Assembly: GCA_003439945.1 (NCBI GenBank) | Contig: QVRM01002067.1 | Span: forward strand, 2,082,501 to 2,146,500 | Direction of reading: 5' to 3' | Length of the DNA: 64,000 nt | Source: Dermanyssus gallinae | Taxonomy: Eukaryota > Arthropoda > Arachnida > Mesostigmata > Dermanyssidae | Part shown: one piece after another, positions 1 to 11,660 of the stretch | Position numbering within the stretch: the stretch's first letter is position 1 | Layout of the letters: each line of letters begins with the position of its first letter | Notes under the pieces: model-generated | What the model saw: the letters and a program-made list of their open reading frames with translations, nothing else | Told to the model about the DNA's origin: nothing | Databases searched by the model: none | Program-made: the position numbers and the translations under genes

Positions 1-847
1 TTTCTGAGGTGGGCAGCGCTGGACAGCCGCTCGGAAATCAAACTTTTGTGCCGCAATCTTTGACACACTTGATCGGTTTGGCAAAACTGAGAATGCAAAC
101 TTCCCGTCATCCACATTCGTCTAATGCGTACCACAAACAAAGGACCCAGCACTTCCCTGGCCAGGCGTAAACGGAGGTCTTCTATCTGGCGACTGCTTTC
201 GGCTCTGCTTCGATTTGCTGAGATGCGAAAACGTTACAGCGTCGCCGATCGTAGTAGTTCTTCTACCTGTCCAGAAGGTCAGATTCTGCTGGAGCTGTCA
301 GGCTTGGGTCTGGCTCGGGTGTGTACAAGATGCCTGTGGTGAGTAGGGTCGGGGTCTGCCAATTTGGGTAATGGTCGCGAGGGATTGCTAGCCGATCTTG
401 GTAATGTCTCGACATACACACACGTACAGCTTACACATACAAACAGACGTCCATAGAAACTCGTGTAGGCGAGCAGAGCCCCCGGACCAGCCAGTACATC
501 TAGCCAGTAGAAGTAGACACCTCTTTAATTATATTACTCTGTCATTGCTAGTCCGTTAGAGGCTAGCCTCTGACGATCTGCTTCTCGAGTCAATTGTTAT
601 TAGTATGTGATAGACAGGTTGCCTGTCTGCCCTATATCTAGGGCGGGGCCAACCTGAAACCGCCCAGTTGCCTAGCGCCTGTCCTTTTTAGACAGGCTCC
701 CTCGGCTCCATAGGCACATCTCCATAGGTGCTATTTCATGTATTCTATCAGGAACGGGTCTCTCAGTGTATTTCTCAATGTATATATAGTGGAAATTTAG
801 GCATAAAGTTGAAATTTCAAAGTAAACCTTACTGTCTAATTTGTTTA
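1..847. other. No gene seen
   Basis: Mixed-composition sequence with only short open frames that carry no recognisable motif. It contains a short CA-rich patch near 415-440 and a locally duplicated-looking segment rich in the words gcctgtc and gacagg near 618-700. I cannot assign it to any repeat family. Confidence 0.5.
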
Positions 848-870
848 ATATATATATATATATATATATA
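848..870. repeat. (TA)n microsatellite
   Basis: Uninterrupted TA dinucleotide run of about 11 units, the first of more than fifteen such arrays in the window. Confidence 0.95.
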
Positions 871-1424
871 GTTTAAGCAATATCTGCGATATATTTATAA
901 ATTCGATTTATCTTCAAACACACGTTTGAGTTATTTGCTCTTCGTTTATTCCCCGCTGTTAAAGTTAAGAGTTTCAATTTTTTTTAATGAGCCTAGGCAC
1001 GCGGCGAGAAGCGCTGCTAAAGAAACTCTTGAGCTCTGTTATGTCAGGCGTCGATTTGTGTCGACAATCCATCACCTAAATGGCTTAGCAGCAAAGCGGC
1101 GGTCGGCTCCGGTGTCCTCGTATCGCTTCTAAGACTTTTCGGACCTTGCTCTTTCGCATCAAACGATATTTGCTACAAGGGATTACTATCTACCAAATCG
1201 CTCCCATTTAACCTGTAATGCTTATTAAATGCACATGAGCAGTGCAGCTGTCTTCCGGAAAAGTTCTCTTACTAGGTCCTCACGAGAGTAGAGTGATGTG
1301 ACCAGGCCAAATTTTTTATTTTCGCTTGCTCTGTATACCCAACAATAAACTAACTAAGAACGTTTATCTGTTCTGGTAAAATTAACAGAGCTACCGTTTA
1401 AACGAATGCAATTACATGCACACT

Positions 1425-1580
1425 TAAAGGAGTTGTCATCTACTGGGGTGTCGTCGGTTTAGTCCCCGTTGTTAACTGATTTGTCTTTGATCAGGATGAG
1501 ATTTGGGATGCTCCTTAAGAATAGATTATAAACTATACCGCCGAGAGTCAACGGTCATGCGTCCATAAGGGGAGACCTTA
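1425..1580 (+). repeat. SINE-A copy 1 (tRNA-derived SINE)
   Basis: This copy aligns by eye to the segments at 17228-17380 (+), 33551-33729 (-), 51956-52110 (+) and 60531-60604 (-). The tRNA-like head has a degenerate B-box (ggtttagtccc) around 1456-1466, followed by the family signature ccgttgttaactgat. The body carries the shared gatgctc, agaatagatt and gagagtcaacggtcatgc words. The A-box half of the head is eroded. It is a non-coding element, presumably moved by a LINE. The (+) orientation is set by the tRNA-like head. Confidence 0.65.
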
Positions 1581-1582
1581 TC

Positions 1583-4260
1583 TATCTAAACATGTCTCGG
1601 TGCATTGAAAATATATGCCTCACGACGACTCCAAGCTCGTAGGGGACGGCGGATAATCTTAAATTAAAAGCATTCCTTTTAAAAATGCCTTTCTTTACTC
1701 TAGCTTGCACTGCATATAAATGGTTCCTGACAGGTTGGAATCCTAGGTGATCGACATTTCCCTATATGTCTATCCAGAAAATATTGAGACGAATCTAATG
1801 TTAAGGTGCTTTTGTACGCAAGCGCAAAACCCTTGCCATCGACGACTTTTATTGTGATTCTTGAGCGCTAGTCTACAACGTAAGTTTGCCTTCAATCAGG
1901 CATGTGCAACTTGATTGAGTGACGCATCAAGCTGTATGGGAAACGTTCTTTGCCCAAATGTACATACTCGTATACTGTCAGTTATTATTTGATTGTTGAC
2001 ATCGTTACTCATAGATAAAAGTCACCGTAGTTATGATCGTAATAGCATTCGTAGCACGTCTGTTTTGATTCGGAATTTACTACCACCACTAGCAGTAGTC
2101 GTTGTCGTTGTCGTCGTCGTCGTGTTAAGCTAGCGATAACAACGTCCAAGGGCGCACGCGCATGATACAGGTATGTTTGCGAAGTATCAGGCTGTAACCT
2201 ACGGTTCGCACCACAGTCGTAGACGTAGGACAGACAAACGAACGATCAAATCGGATCGAAAACAACGGAGCCTCTGTGCATTGCCGGTATCGCCTGTCTG
2301 TCTATCGCACGTTCCGCGATAACGGGCCTATTTAGATTAAGCCTACATACACGGAGGTGGGAGCACAGAGGTGTGATGTTGCGCTGTTTGCACTGGCGGC
2401 CGACGCAAGAAGCAGCGCAGTGCAAATGATCCGTCCCAAGGCATCCGTGTACTCGTTGTGGTGTTGTGTAGACACGCAGAAAAAGGGGAAGAACGAGGAG
2501 AAACAGTGGTAACGCCAACAAAGCACGCACGGCAAATGTAGATGTAGATGGAAGGCTAAAGGGAGCGCGAGGCGACGAGCTGCTTTTCTCAGTTGTCAAT
2601 CAGGACTACTAACTGAGGGTAAGGCCACCGCCGGCTTCCGCTAATGATTGCCCGTAATTAATTAACTGAAACTGCTGCGATTACCGTTTGTCTGCCCAAC
2701 GCTCGCTTGCCTAATTGACTCCTCTAGACTTTGACCAACAAGTCGCGCGCCAAAGGCATGTTGAGAAAATTGCATCTCGAAGTCGAGATGCTTTTCTTAC
2801 GTTGAAGCGGCATCAATAGCAGGACATCAATATAGATGCTTCATTATGGGAAAAATGCTCTCCAACTTGGTTTTTATCTACTACTATGGTAGGGCTTGTT
2901 ATTAAATTTTATTTCGTTTTTATTATATTATTAAATTTTATTTCGACTTTTGAGTTACTTGATTATCAGTTATCATTCACAGCGTAATGCAGTTGGCATG
3001 CACTTTCGGGAATTTTTATGCTGGAACCTTGGCTAGTATTAAAGAAAAATCATAGTCTTGCTTAAGTACGTATGTTATTGACTGCCAGGCTATTTTCAAT
3101 TACGGTGTCCCCTAAATTCAATAGAAACAAAAGGCATGTGCTATTTTTAACTTGTAAACCAGTATTTGGTTTATACAGATTTGTATTACAGCTATCCTAC
3201 ATCATACTTTCGTCAGCGGTATCGTTCTTGAACACTGTGGCACATAAAAAAGATGGTTTTCTCTCTTAATAAAGTTATAATTATTGCTTGAGTTCTTCAG
3301 TGTCGATACATCTCTGGACGTGTGTCTATATTGGGTACCACACGAATGATATTTTACCTAAACTAGTACTGGCATGTACGGTTTTTGTACTGTGTTACTA
3401 AATTGACCAACTACCATGATAGTATACAACGTTATCCGATCAGGATCCCTCAGATAGCGAAACTCCCGTTATCACGTTTATGCGTTTGGATGTAAATGCA
3501 CTAATAGTCTCACAATCTGTAGAGTAAACCTTTTTAGTATACACCACGTATTAGCCGTTTTTGCCAATTATTATTTCATGTGGTGCTTTTTAATGCGGTG
3601 CTGCCAATTAGAATAAAGCAATTATTTGACGAACATTGTCAGATAACTTGTACGCCTCTTTCACTCGCTTCCCATAAGCTTTCCCATTAGCTGATCGAAT
3701 TTCCAGTGCTAAGCATTCACCTGACTCCAGCGCTTGTTCATTGTGGTCATTGTTATTGTTATCTGTCGAGAAGTCGAAGAAACCGAGGTTGCAGTTTCGC
3801 AGCGATTCAAATCTTACAATACGTATATTAAAATCACAATTTGAAACAACTAATTAACAACCTGAAATACGTTTTTTATTCACGTAGAAAATGACCAGAA
3901 AATTTTATAATCTTGACATCTTTTTGTAGATATTGTTCTACTGTATTACTTATGAATCAGTTACCGGCGATGGCCAAATAAAAAAAAGCCCAGGCTTATG
4001 TCCCCACCGACCCTATCGTCGTTGCGTTGCCTCGGTGGATCAAAAATGAAATATTTTGTCGAAGAGACTCCCCCCGATCTTTTATCTCCTGTGGTGTAAC
4101 TCAATTTAGCACAAATGCAGCTAAGCGTCTTTTTGTCATGGAGTCTCCATCCATGCACGTCTTAAAAGAGAACCGTTATGTTCGTGCCCAACATTTGGGT
4201 ACTCACGACAGTTCTCTTCCCTGCTGAGTAACCTTTTTGAAATGCGCTGCGTTGGATCAC
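1583..4260. other. No gene seen; minor repeats
   Basis: No coding motif was found on either strand. Around 2100-2125 there is a short GTC/GTTGTC-rich stretch. Near 2901-2945 a 16-bp AT-rich word (attaaattttatttcg) occurs twice, about 40 bp apart. The open frames at 2246-2599 (-) and 4027-4227 (+) have no recognisable domain and overlap frames on the other strand. Confidence 0.5.
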
Positions 4261-4261
4261 A

Positions 4262-4540
4262 CAGGGTGTGACTGAGTCCGGAATGCCATACAAAACGCTT
4301 CTATGACACCAAGGGCATCATCGCCGTATCGTAATCCCGGGGCTTCCCGGCTCCGTGGCATAAGAGTCGTCGGGAGTCCAGTCGATTGGAGAGCTCCGCC
4401 ATTAGCCTCGTTGACGCCAGCATTGCTTGGCCATATGCCACAGCGGCTTGCCGCACCTGCACAAGATAGGGCTCTACCAACGTTACGCCCAGCGACAAAG
4501 CAACTATGTGCTCTTGGCGCCAAAGTGGAGCCTACAGGGG
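4262..4540 (-). pseudogene. LINE reverse transcriptase scrap, R1-like
   Basis: Reading the minus strand from about 4540 downward gives LGVTL, then VRQAA, then MLASTRLMAEL and DSRRLL. This is the order seen after the palm in R1-clade RT (YLGVTLD, HVRQAA..A, L.RLM.N, SRR.LL). A frameshift near 4370 moves the reading to the frame giving LRYGDDALGV, which matches the usual LYGAPVWADAL segment. The catalytic palm is absent because the scrap runs into a (CT)n(TA)n array. It is clearly dead. The open frame on the opposite strand (4303-4707) is a shadow that reads through the microsatellite. Confidence 0.55.
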
Positions 4541-4619
4541 CTGATGCAGTAATTATATCACTCTATTCTAAGCGTGTCACCCTTCCTTATGCTTATGCCG
4601 CCTACAGGACACTACAAGC

Positions 4620-4623
<4 letters not shown>

Positions 4624-4700
<77 letters not shown>
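4624..4700. repeat. (CT)n(TA)n compound microsatellite
   Basis: A CT run of about 24 units (4624-4672) passes without a break into a TA run of about 14 units (4672-4700). The same pyrimidine-to-TA junction recurs at 38129-38184, and in reverse orientation at 60605-60730. Confidence 0.95.
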
Positions 4701-4703
<3 letters not shown>

Positions 4704-6742
4704 TTAATGCAAAAGTTGTTGCTGTTTTGGTGTGCACTCGTTTTGGAGACTTGAAGTGTCCTTTAAGTATATATATATCTATATAGGGGCTTGATAAGGT
4801 GCTTCATAGAGCTATCGTGGTTGAGTAGGAAATTAAAGTCGGTTCTCGAATGTGTATGGATGGTACAAAAATTATCTAAGTGGACATTTCTACCTGTACG
4901 ATAAACCCGTAAAGGACGTCCAAAACAGCAAACATTAGAGAACATAAAGGTGTGTGAAGGTTGCAACTGGCGAACGTTCAAACATAACATACGGATCACT
5001 AAAGGAGACTTTGACCTTGAATGCTGTATCCCTTCACGACAATTTCGAACTCACAACATTTGTTTGCTCAATGGGTACTTTGTAATGTTTTTCTGGCTCG
5101 AGCCTTTCTGACATAATTCGACGTGGACCGATCTTCTTTTCTTGCGCCTTTGATTATAACGAAAAATAAATCTATTTTATAAAATGCAGAAATATATATA
5201 TATATATTGTTGATTCATTATTCCAAATTATAATGTATTTTAAAAATAGAAACTGCAATTTACTGATTATATACACATTTGCAACTGTATTTTTATTTCA
5301 TATATTTACAGTATTGCAACGAGTAGGCAGAAATTAGATGTACTACAGTCGCCCTTGAGTATATATATACTAATGTGGAACTTGGCTGCTTGTTACGCAG
5401 GTTATATACACGCCGAATGTAATCATCTTGCTAACTGAATGGACTGGTGACATTGAAGTAGAACAAAAAGCTGCTGGGTTGAATGTAAAAGAATAAAAAC
5501 AGAACGAGAAATGGTAGAGAGACGAAGGTGGGGATGCGGGGCGGAGGAGCACCTAAAAAGCCAGCGAGTTCTATGAAACATCTATTTGACGGTGCCAGCG
5601 TCGTTTAGTCACTGTCGTCGCTTGCGCGCTGTGCTGTCTATACACGAGTGCGATTCTTCCTCATGGCTGGCTTCATCGGAAGAACAAGAGTGTGCGAAGT
5701 GGAAAGAGGAAGGTGGGAAACGGGGGTAAAACAGGTCGACGAAAGCCGACAAAGCAGCATCCCATGACGACTAGTCGAACCCACCAGTCGGACGAACCCA
5801 CCACGGACGCCTTTCTCCCGCTGTGGCGATGCGCAAAGTCGCCGACAACAGCAATGGCGGGAAGGCAAGGGGGTTCAGGGAAAAGAAGATCTTGGGGTAG
5901 CCATGGCCGCCGGGATCACTGCCAGCCCAGCCACCCGAGGGACAGACACCAACGAGCAGGGGAAACAGACGCAGCAGCAGCGGCTCATGAATAAATTCCA
6001 CACACACACACAGACGCACACACATATACACAAGCATACACTGCAAGTGTGCACCACACGCATACAGACACATGTGAAGAGAATCAGCGAGCTTCATACA
6101 CACTTCATCGTGAGAACCTGTACTTGCTTTTGGCAATAGGGGTGAGGAGACAGAGAGCCAGCTGGCTGTGGCCAAACAAGTTTACACTGGTCCGATCCGG
6201 TCTGATGGGGGGCTGTTCGAATAGTGATGAAGGCGTGGTTCGGCCGAGCAGCGGCGATGACGTCGTGCCTATAGATTTGAAGGTGGCTGCTCTGAACCCC
6301 GATTCCCGGCCAAGGCATCAAGAAACGCGACGAACTTCCTTACATGATTTTCCACGACTTTTCTAGTAGAGGTAGTAGTAGAAGAAATAGTAGTAGTAGT
6401 AGTAGTCTCTTACAAATGAGGACATGACGGCGATCGCGTGAAGATAGCCGACACCGTTCTATCAAACGCGTACGCCAATATTTTCATTGCTCCGTACAAG
6501 CACACGCCAAAATGAGGAGGTATACCTTCAATGTACTTCTATTGGAATATTGCTTGACCAGCCCTGTGATAAGAGCACTATCACTGCTAAGTAGAACTGT
6601 ATTTGCATCAACTGCATTTCAGTTTGCGGCAACGGTTCACAGAGTACCTCTTAAAGGCAGCAATTCTAGAAGATACATTTCCAAACGACACACAGCGCGT
6701 TTAATATCTATTATCGAATGAATAACGATATCATTACTAATA

Positions 6743-6744
<2 letters not shown>
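4701..6744. other. No gene seen; CA-rich and TAG-rich patches
   Basis: No recognisable coding region. There is a short TA run at about 5191-5208, a (CA)n-rich patch at 6000-6035, and a (TAG)n-like patch at 6366-6408. The overlapping open frames on both strands at 5638-6366 come from moderately GC-rich sequence without any domain signature. Confidence 0.5.

Positions 6745-6790
<46 letters not shown>
6745..6790. repeat. (TA)23 microsatellite
   Basis: Perfect TA array of about 23 units with unassigned sequence on both sides. Confidence 0.95.
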
Positions 6791-6793
<3 letters not shown>

Positions 6794-7613
6794 GCGTCAC
6801 GGGAAACCTTACACTCTTTTCCCACCTTATTCCGAAGCAAATGCTACTGAGTAATAGCGACGACGGGTTGCAATGTAATCACTGACTCGGGCGAATAACA
6901 GTCGGAGAAAGCGTTGTCGGTCTTGTTTTGGCAGTTGCTTTGCCTGCATATGCAGATTGATCGCTCAACAAAAATTAGCCATTATTTTTGCAAGATGATT
7001 TCCTCTAGCGGCAGCATTCGGTCCCTATTCCGCTGGGTTTGATGCATGCTAATTCCGGCAGCAGAGCTTGTTGTTTTGACTGGCGTAAACGTTTACTTTG
7101 GCCGTGTTAAGCTTTCAATGCTCGCCGCCCATGTTCGTCTCCTAAACAATACAACGCTGATCTTCTATCTCTACATCTCTCCCTGTTCTCATGGTCTCCT
7201 TATAGTTTATTTGCTGCTCGCGTTTTGCGCGCAGGCGACTTCCGATTGCGCTTCCTTATTCATTTGTCTATGACTCATTGCATAATCGCCAGTCGCCCGC
7301 CTCCTCTGTAGTGGCTAACGTCTGTCCGCCGCATTTAGCTTATTTCTACTGTTGTTACGACTCTTACCTTAACGCCGCTATCTAGCTCGAAGCTGCAGCA
7401 TTTTTGCCAGCCTAGGGGAAGCTCTGTATATGCTAGGAGGTACGACGTATCCAAACAGATGGTCTTCTTTATCACGGCGTCATTTTATCTTATGTTTGCT
7501 TCACGTTAGCCTCATTTCTACCTTTATTACGGACTTCATTACTATTTGCCTCTTTCTAGTGCACCTTACCTCATACTTAAGGGTGCACCTAAGAGGTCTG
7601 CGAAATACATCTT

Positions 7614-7648
<35 letters not shown>

Positions 7649-9184
7649 GAGTATATATATATTAAGCCAAATCGCAAAAAAGTTAGGCCAAGTCTTAAAA
7701 TCAGCGAAAACAGTAGGGCCGTTAAGTGCAAAGCAGCCCGCCGGTATGTTGGTCATAGGTTGCTTTAGGAACCGGCCAGTGGAAAAGATGTAGAACTCAC
7801 TAACAGCATAGGCGAGAGGGGGAACCGTCCTGCAGTTGATGGGTGCTGTGCAGCGAGTAATGGCCGAGTTGGTTGGCGACAGTCGATACAATACGGGGTT
7901 CATTCGGTGTAGCAGCTCTCTGGCCAGGCCCCCCGGGGGACGGGAGAGTTGTCGAACGTGATATGCTCTAAGGATGTTATTGATGAGGAATAGGCAGGCG
8001 CCTTCGGCCTGCCATGTTTCCTTCGGCCTGCCATGTTTGTTCTTCGTGTCGCATCAGGCCCTGGTGCCTGGCGTCGCGCTAACGGAACAGGGGAACGGAC
8101 GGACGAACGGGCGACATCGAGTGAGGGCGCGCCAATTGCTCATAGATCCCATAGAGGTTTATAGTATACTGTCATCAATAGTATAGCTTCGACGATCCGA
8201 TGAAGCAACAACTGCTTGTGTGCGTTCGCTGAAGGGCGGGTCAATACGGTATCCCTAACACCTCTAGTCACTAGTACCGGGGGAAATGTATGATTCGAAC
8301 TGTTGCAAATTGCATGCTTGCGTGGAAATGCATACAATTTAGACTTAACTAGCCTCTAAGACTACTAAAACCTTTTTGAAGGCGTAACTGAAAAGTGCGG
8401 TTAAAAAGCACACGGACACTGCTGCAGAAGACTCGTCTGCAAGTCCGTACTTACAGTGTGGGGCTCCAAACCACTAAAAGCCAGCCTATAGCTACTATAA
8501 CAGATACTACTACTGCTACAACTCATTTGAAGTCTGTAGCGACGGAAGCCACTAAATTATCACGCTTTTCTCATGACTTCATATTGTGTGATTTGGTGCG
8601 TTTGCACCATTCTAGGAACATTTATTTACTTACATCTGTGCACTGATTGTCGCCGTGATGTCAAAGTGCAAGACAGCACTACACTTTTTTCGTGAATAAG
8701 GTGTCACGTTGTGTTCCGCAGCGGATATGAATTTGCCAGAACATCCGAGTTCACTATATCATTGAAAAAGCTTCCGCTATTTAAATGACCTCTTGACGAC
8801 GATTTTTGGAAGCGTTGTTCAGAATCAAAATGTTGTGTAAATGTTCTCCTCTAAAGTCGTGAAAATGCTGCGCCCCATAATGCACTTTCTACAAGCACGT
8901 GAATTGGTTCTCCGTGATCTTATATGTTTCCTAACTTTTTGTAACGAACCATATGAGGTTACGCGCTTTTATAATGAGCAGCAGTCCGTTTCTCGTTGAT
9001 GGGCCGCAAACGCATCTGCGCATATTTTTGTAATAACAATGGAAAAGATAGACCATCCCGTTGATTAATTGAGATATCTGTAACTCGCGTTCACCTCTAA
9101 TTTTTTTAAACGACCTCCTTTTTTTTAATTGTAGCATTTACCTTGTCTTAATTAAAAACCATAAAAAAACAACTTGAGAGTGAC
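6791..9184. other. No gene seen; one (TA)n array
   Basis: This stretch contains a (TA)n array at 7616-7647 with a second short TA run near 7652-7661. The open frames at 7430-7768 and 7589-7903 read through that array and are not credible genes. No RT, transposase or RNA signature was found. Confidence 0.5.
8001..8038. repeat. 19-bp tandem duplication
   Basis: The unit ccttcggcctgccatgttt occurs twice head to tail (8001-8019 and 8020-8038). It is a simple local duplication with no apparent function. Confidence 0.9.
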
Positions 9185-9260
9185 CGGTCCAGTTCTTGAA
9201 CCCACGACCTCCCGAATGCAGGTCAATGGCTAAGCCCATTGCAAGCTCGTTCAATTATGT
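9185..9260 (-). repeat. tRNA-like relic (SINE head or tRNA pseudogene)
   Basis: On the minus strand a stretch containing gcttgcaatgggcttagcc, then ctgcattcgggaggtc, then gtgggttcaagaactgg resembles the A-box, anticodon arm and B-box order of a tRNA. The B-box (ggttcaagaac) deviates from GGTTCRANNCC and the acceptor stem does not pair convincingly. I therefore read it as a tRNA-derived repeat or pseudogene, not a working tRNA. It differs in sequence from SINE-A and SINE-B. Confidence 0.4.
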
Positions 9261-9261
9261 G

Positions 9262-10029
9262 CATAAACTCTAAAACTGCCTCCGGCCAGAATATTTAATG
9301 TCTTTGTGATCGACGTAAAGCTATATTTAACTGTAAATACCATTTGGCCAGAAGATAGGCTATAGCAGTGTCAGACAAGCGATCGAATCCACAGAAAAAA
9401 AGCCAATTTTACATAAGGGACAGTTTTCTATTACGTTAACTCTCGAGCCATGTTTGGTGGGTGAGTTTGTTTCCAGATGTTATTAAGCTTCCGGAGCCGT
9501 TAGTACTTTTGCTCTCAAAAGAGTTTATGCAGAAACGGTCAAGACGCATATCATCTTAGCATACAGCGCAAAAACACACACTTTGATGTTCAAACGGTTT
9601 GAATGTAATAAATGATAATGACAACAGCAGCAGCTTCGGCATGAATAGTGCGGAGAGTCTTTTCAAGCCCAAATAATCGGCTAACATCTATTAAACCGGC
9701 TATTAATGCTCACCGCCATCTAATTTGTCTCTCACAAATATGCGGTTTTATTTCAACTGGCTGTACTACTTCTTTAGTTGTGAAGTATTTACAGGCCGTT
9801 TAGGAAAATTGTTAGAATGTTACGTTCTTTTTCTCACATAGGCAATCAACACCAACAACTGATAATCAGACAGGCTCTCTACACTGCTTTACACAAGACG
9901 ACTGTCGGTGATTAACAGTTTTCGCAGGATATTTACAACACATTCCCACATAGAAACGTCTTTGGGTTTATTAGGTTATTGAAGCAAATGTATGTTGCTT
10001 TCTTCAGTAGATTATGTATGTAGATCATG

Positions 10030-10063
<34 letters not shown>

Positions 10064-10771
10064 CCATATGTTCAGAACTGTGTATATCGATCACACGTTA
10101 ATCGTGCATCTTAACCGCGCTTTATATACAGGCCACAAAGCTGCTTTTTTTCTAATGCCGTTGCTACTGCTCTGGTAAATGGTTTAACAACAACTAAATG
10201 CCTCCATCCGTTTAGTGACTGTTTATTGTCCTTTCAAATGCAAATGCTTTTCCCGCATTCTGCTTCTTCTCGGTGGCGCTCTTTACTCTTCTAATCATTT
10301 TGATGGCGTAGTTCTCGCCCAACTACCCGCAGCATATGTACAGCTGCGTCTGCAAGGCAGTCCAATGTGGCTGTATGCTCGTTGAGCAGCGTGGAGATTC
10401 TGATTTGCAGACGCAATCGATTTAGTTGTCGCCGTGACGTGAACTTGACTGATTCGGCGCTACATCGAATGCTGCTTTTCAGTTGGAGTCTGCGGAGCGA
10501 AAACGCGCGCAGACTCTATCGACGACGACGACGGCGACGACGTCGGAGGCGGAGGCTAAGAAACGTTCTTTGTGGCTCTGACTTTTCGTCTGAGAATCAC
10601 TAATCAGCTGCGGAGGAAGGAAGGAATCTACCTTGTCATCCACCACCACGTCGCTATTCGAGCAATGTGCCTGCCGTCACTAAAGTCGTTCTGCATTAGT
10701 GGCGCCGTAGCACCGCCACGGAAACGGTCCGTCTCCCCTCTCTCTTTCTCATGTTCTTCCTCACACAGACA

Positions 10772-10808
<37 letters not shown>

Positions 10809-11454
10809 CATCATTCATGCATCCTTAATTGACAGGCCCAAGCAGGCGCATTCCCTCATTCTACGTTGTTGTTGTTGTTTCACTCCTTAGCACCGCTCCT
10901 CGCTCCGACCGCGGTCGGTTACCTACCACAACCAGATGCAATGCCTTTTCCAACTTCAAGAGGAGGTTCTAGTTTTCACTTGCTTAAAATTGACTATATG
11001 TAGCTAGAGTATACAATTATAGAGCTGCTTTTTGGACGGTTGCGCAGCAGGACGCATCGCTTTCCTGCCAACTTGCCACATGCATTTTTGCCCAAACTCA
11101 CTGGCTTACCCACAAGGGAAATGCATATTTGATTTGAGTGTATAACTAGCCCACTTTAAGCCGCGACAAACGGTAATACGCGCCGACACAGGCAGGAACA
11201 GTTAATCGATGTGAGTCCCACTAACCAATCAAGCGCAAGGGTTGGCGCGAATGACAAAAAAAAAATAGAAAAATAAAGATAATAATAAATATGCTTAGTT
11301 TGATAAGCTTGACGTTCACCTTAGCCTGTATGTAGTTTAAAGTAAATTCTCGTCGAAGCCGTGCTTGTCGTTTATCCTATCTGACCACTATATATTGCTG
11401 CCTATGTTAGACACAGCTTCCATGGTGGTCAAGTTGGCAATTCTAGGTTAAATC
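9262..11454. other. No gene seen; several microsatellites
   Basis: The stretch holds a (TA)n array at 10033-10061, a (CT)n array at 10773-10803 and a short (GTT)n patch near 10867-10880. The Arg-rich open frame at 10367-10603 comes from a CGACGA-type patch at 10520-10556 and is not a gene. Confidence 0.5.
10773..10803. repeat. (CT)n microsatellite
   Basis: About 15 CT units. Unlike the compound arrays elsewhere it is not followed by TA repeats. Confidence 0.9.
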
Positions 11455-11660
11455 GAGCCCGGTGCCGTGGGGATGCATTTGCCTGCGGAGACACCATCCA
11501 TGCGCCACCATGGAGAGACCAGAGGAGACACATCGACATGCGCGGGTTCGAGTCCCACCGTTGCACATTTGTATTTATGGGGGTCCGCCTATGAAGCAAT
11601 GCAAAAAGTAGTCCCATGGACGTTAAATCCTGGCTGAGGGTCAGCCCGAAAAAAAAAGTA
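11455..11660 (+). repeat. SINE-B copy 1 (tRNA-derived SINE)
   Basis: This is the best-preserved SINE-B copy, about 206 bp. The tRNA-like head runs from gagcccggtgccgtgggg to a canonical B-box ggttcgagtcc at 11547-11557, followed by caccgttgcacatttgtat. The body carries the conserved words cctatgaagcaatgc, catggacgttaaat, and ctgagggtcagcccg. It ends in an A-run of nine residues, as expected for a retroposed 3' end. The same order appears at 24379-24558 (+) and 50419-50601 (-). The head has an enlarged variable region, as in Leu/Ser-type tRNAs, but the parent tRNA is not certain. Confidence 0.8.

Noticed and set aside
11540..11560. Functional tRNA gene from the canonical B-box.
   Set aside because: The head lacks a complete acceptor stem and is followed by the SINE-B body; three copies share the same extended sequence, which is the signature of a SINE.
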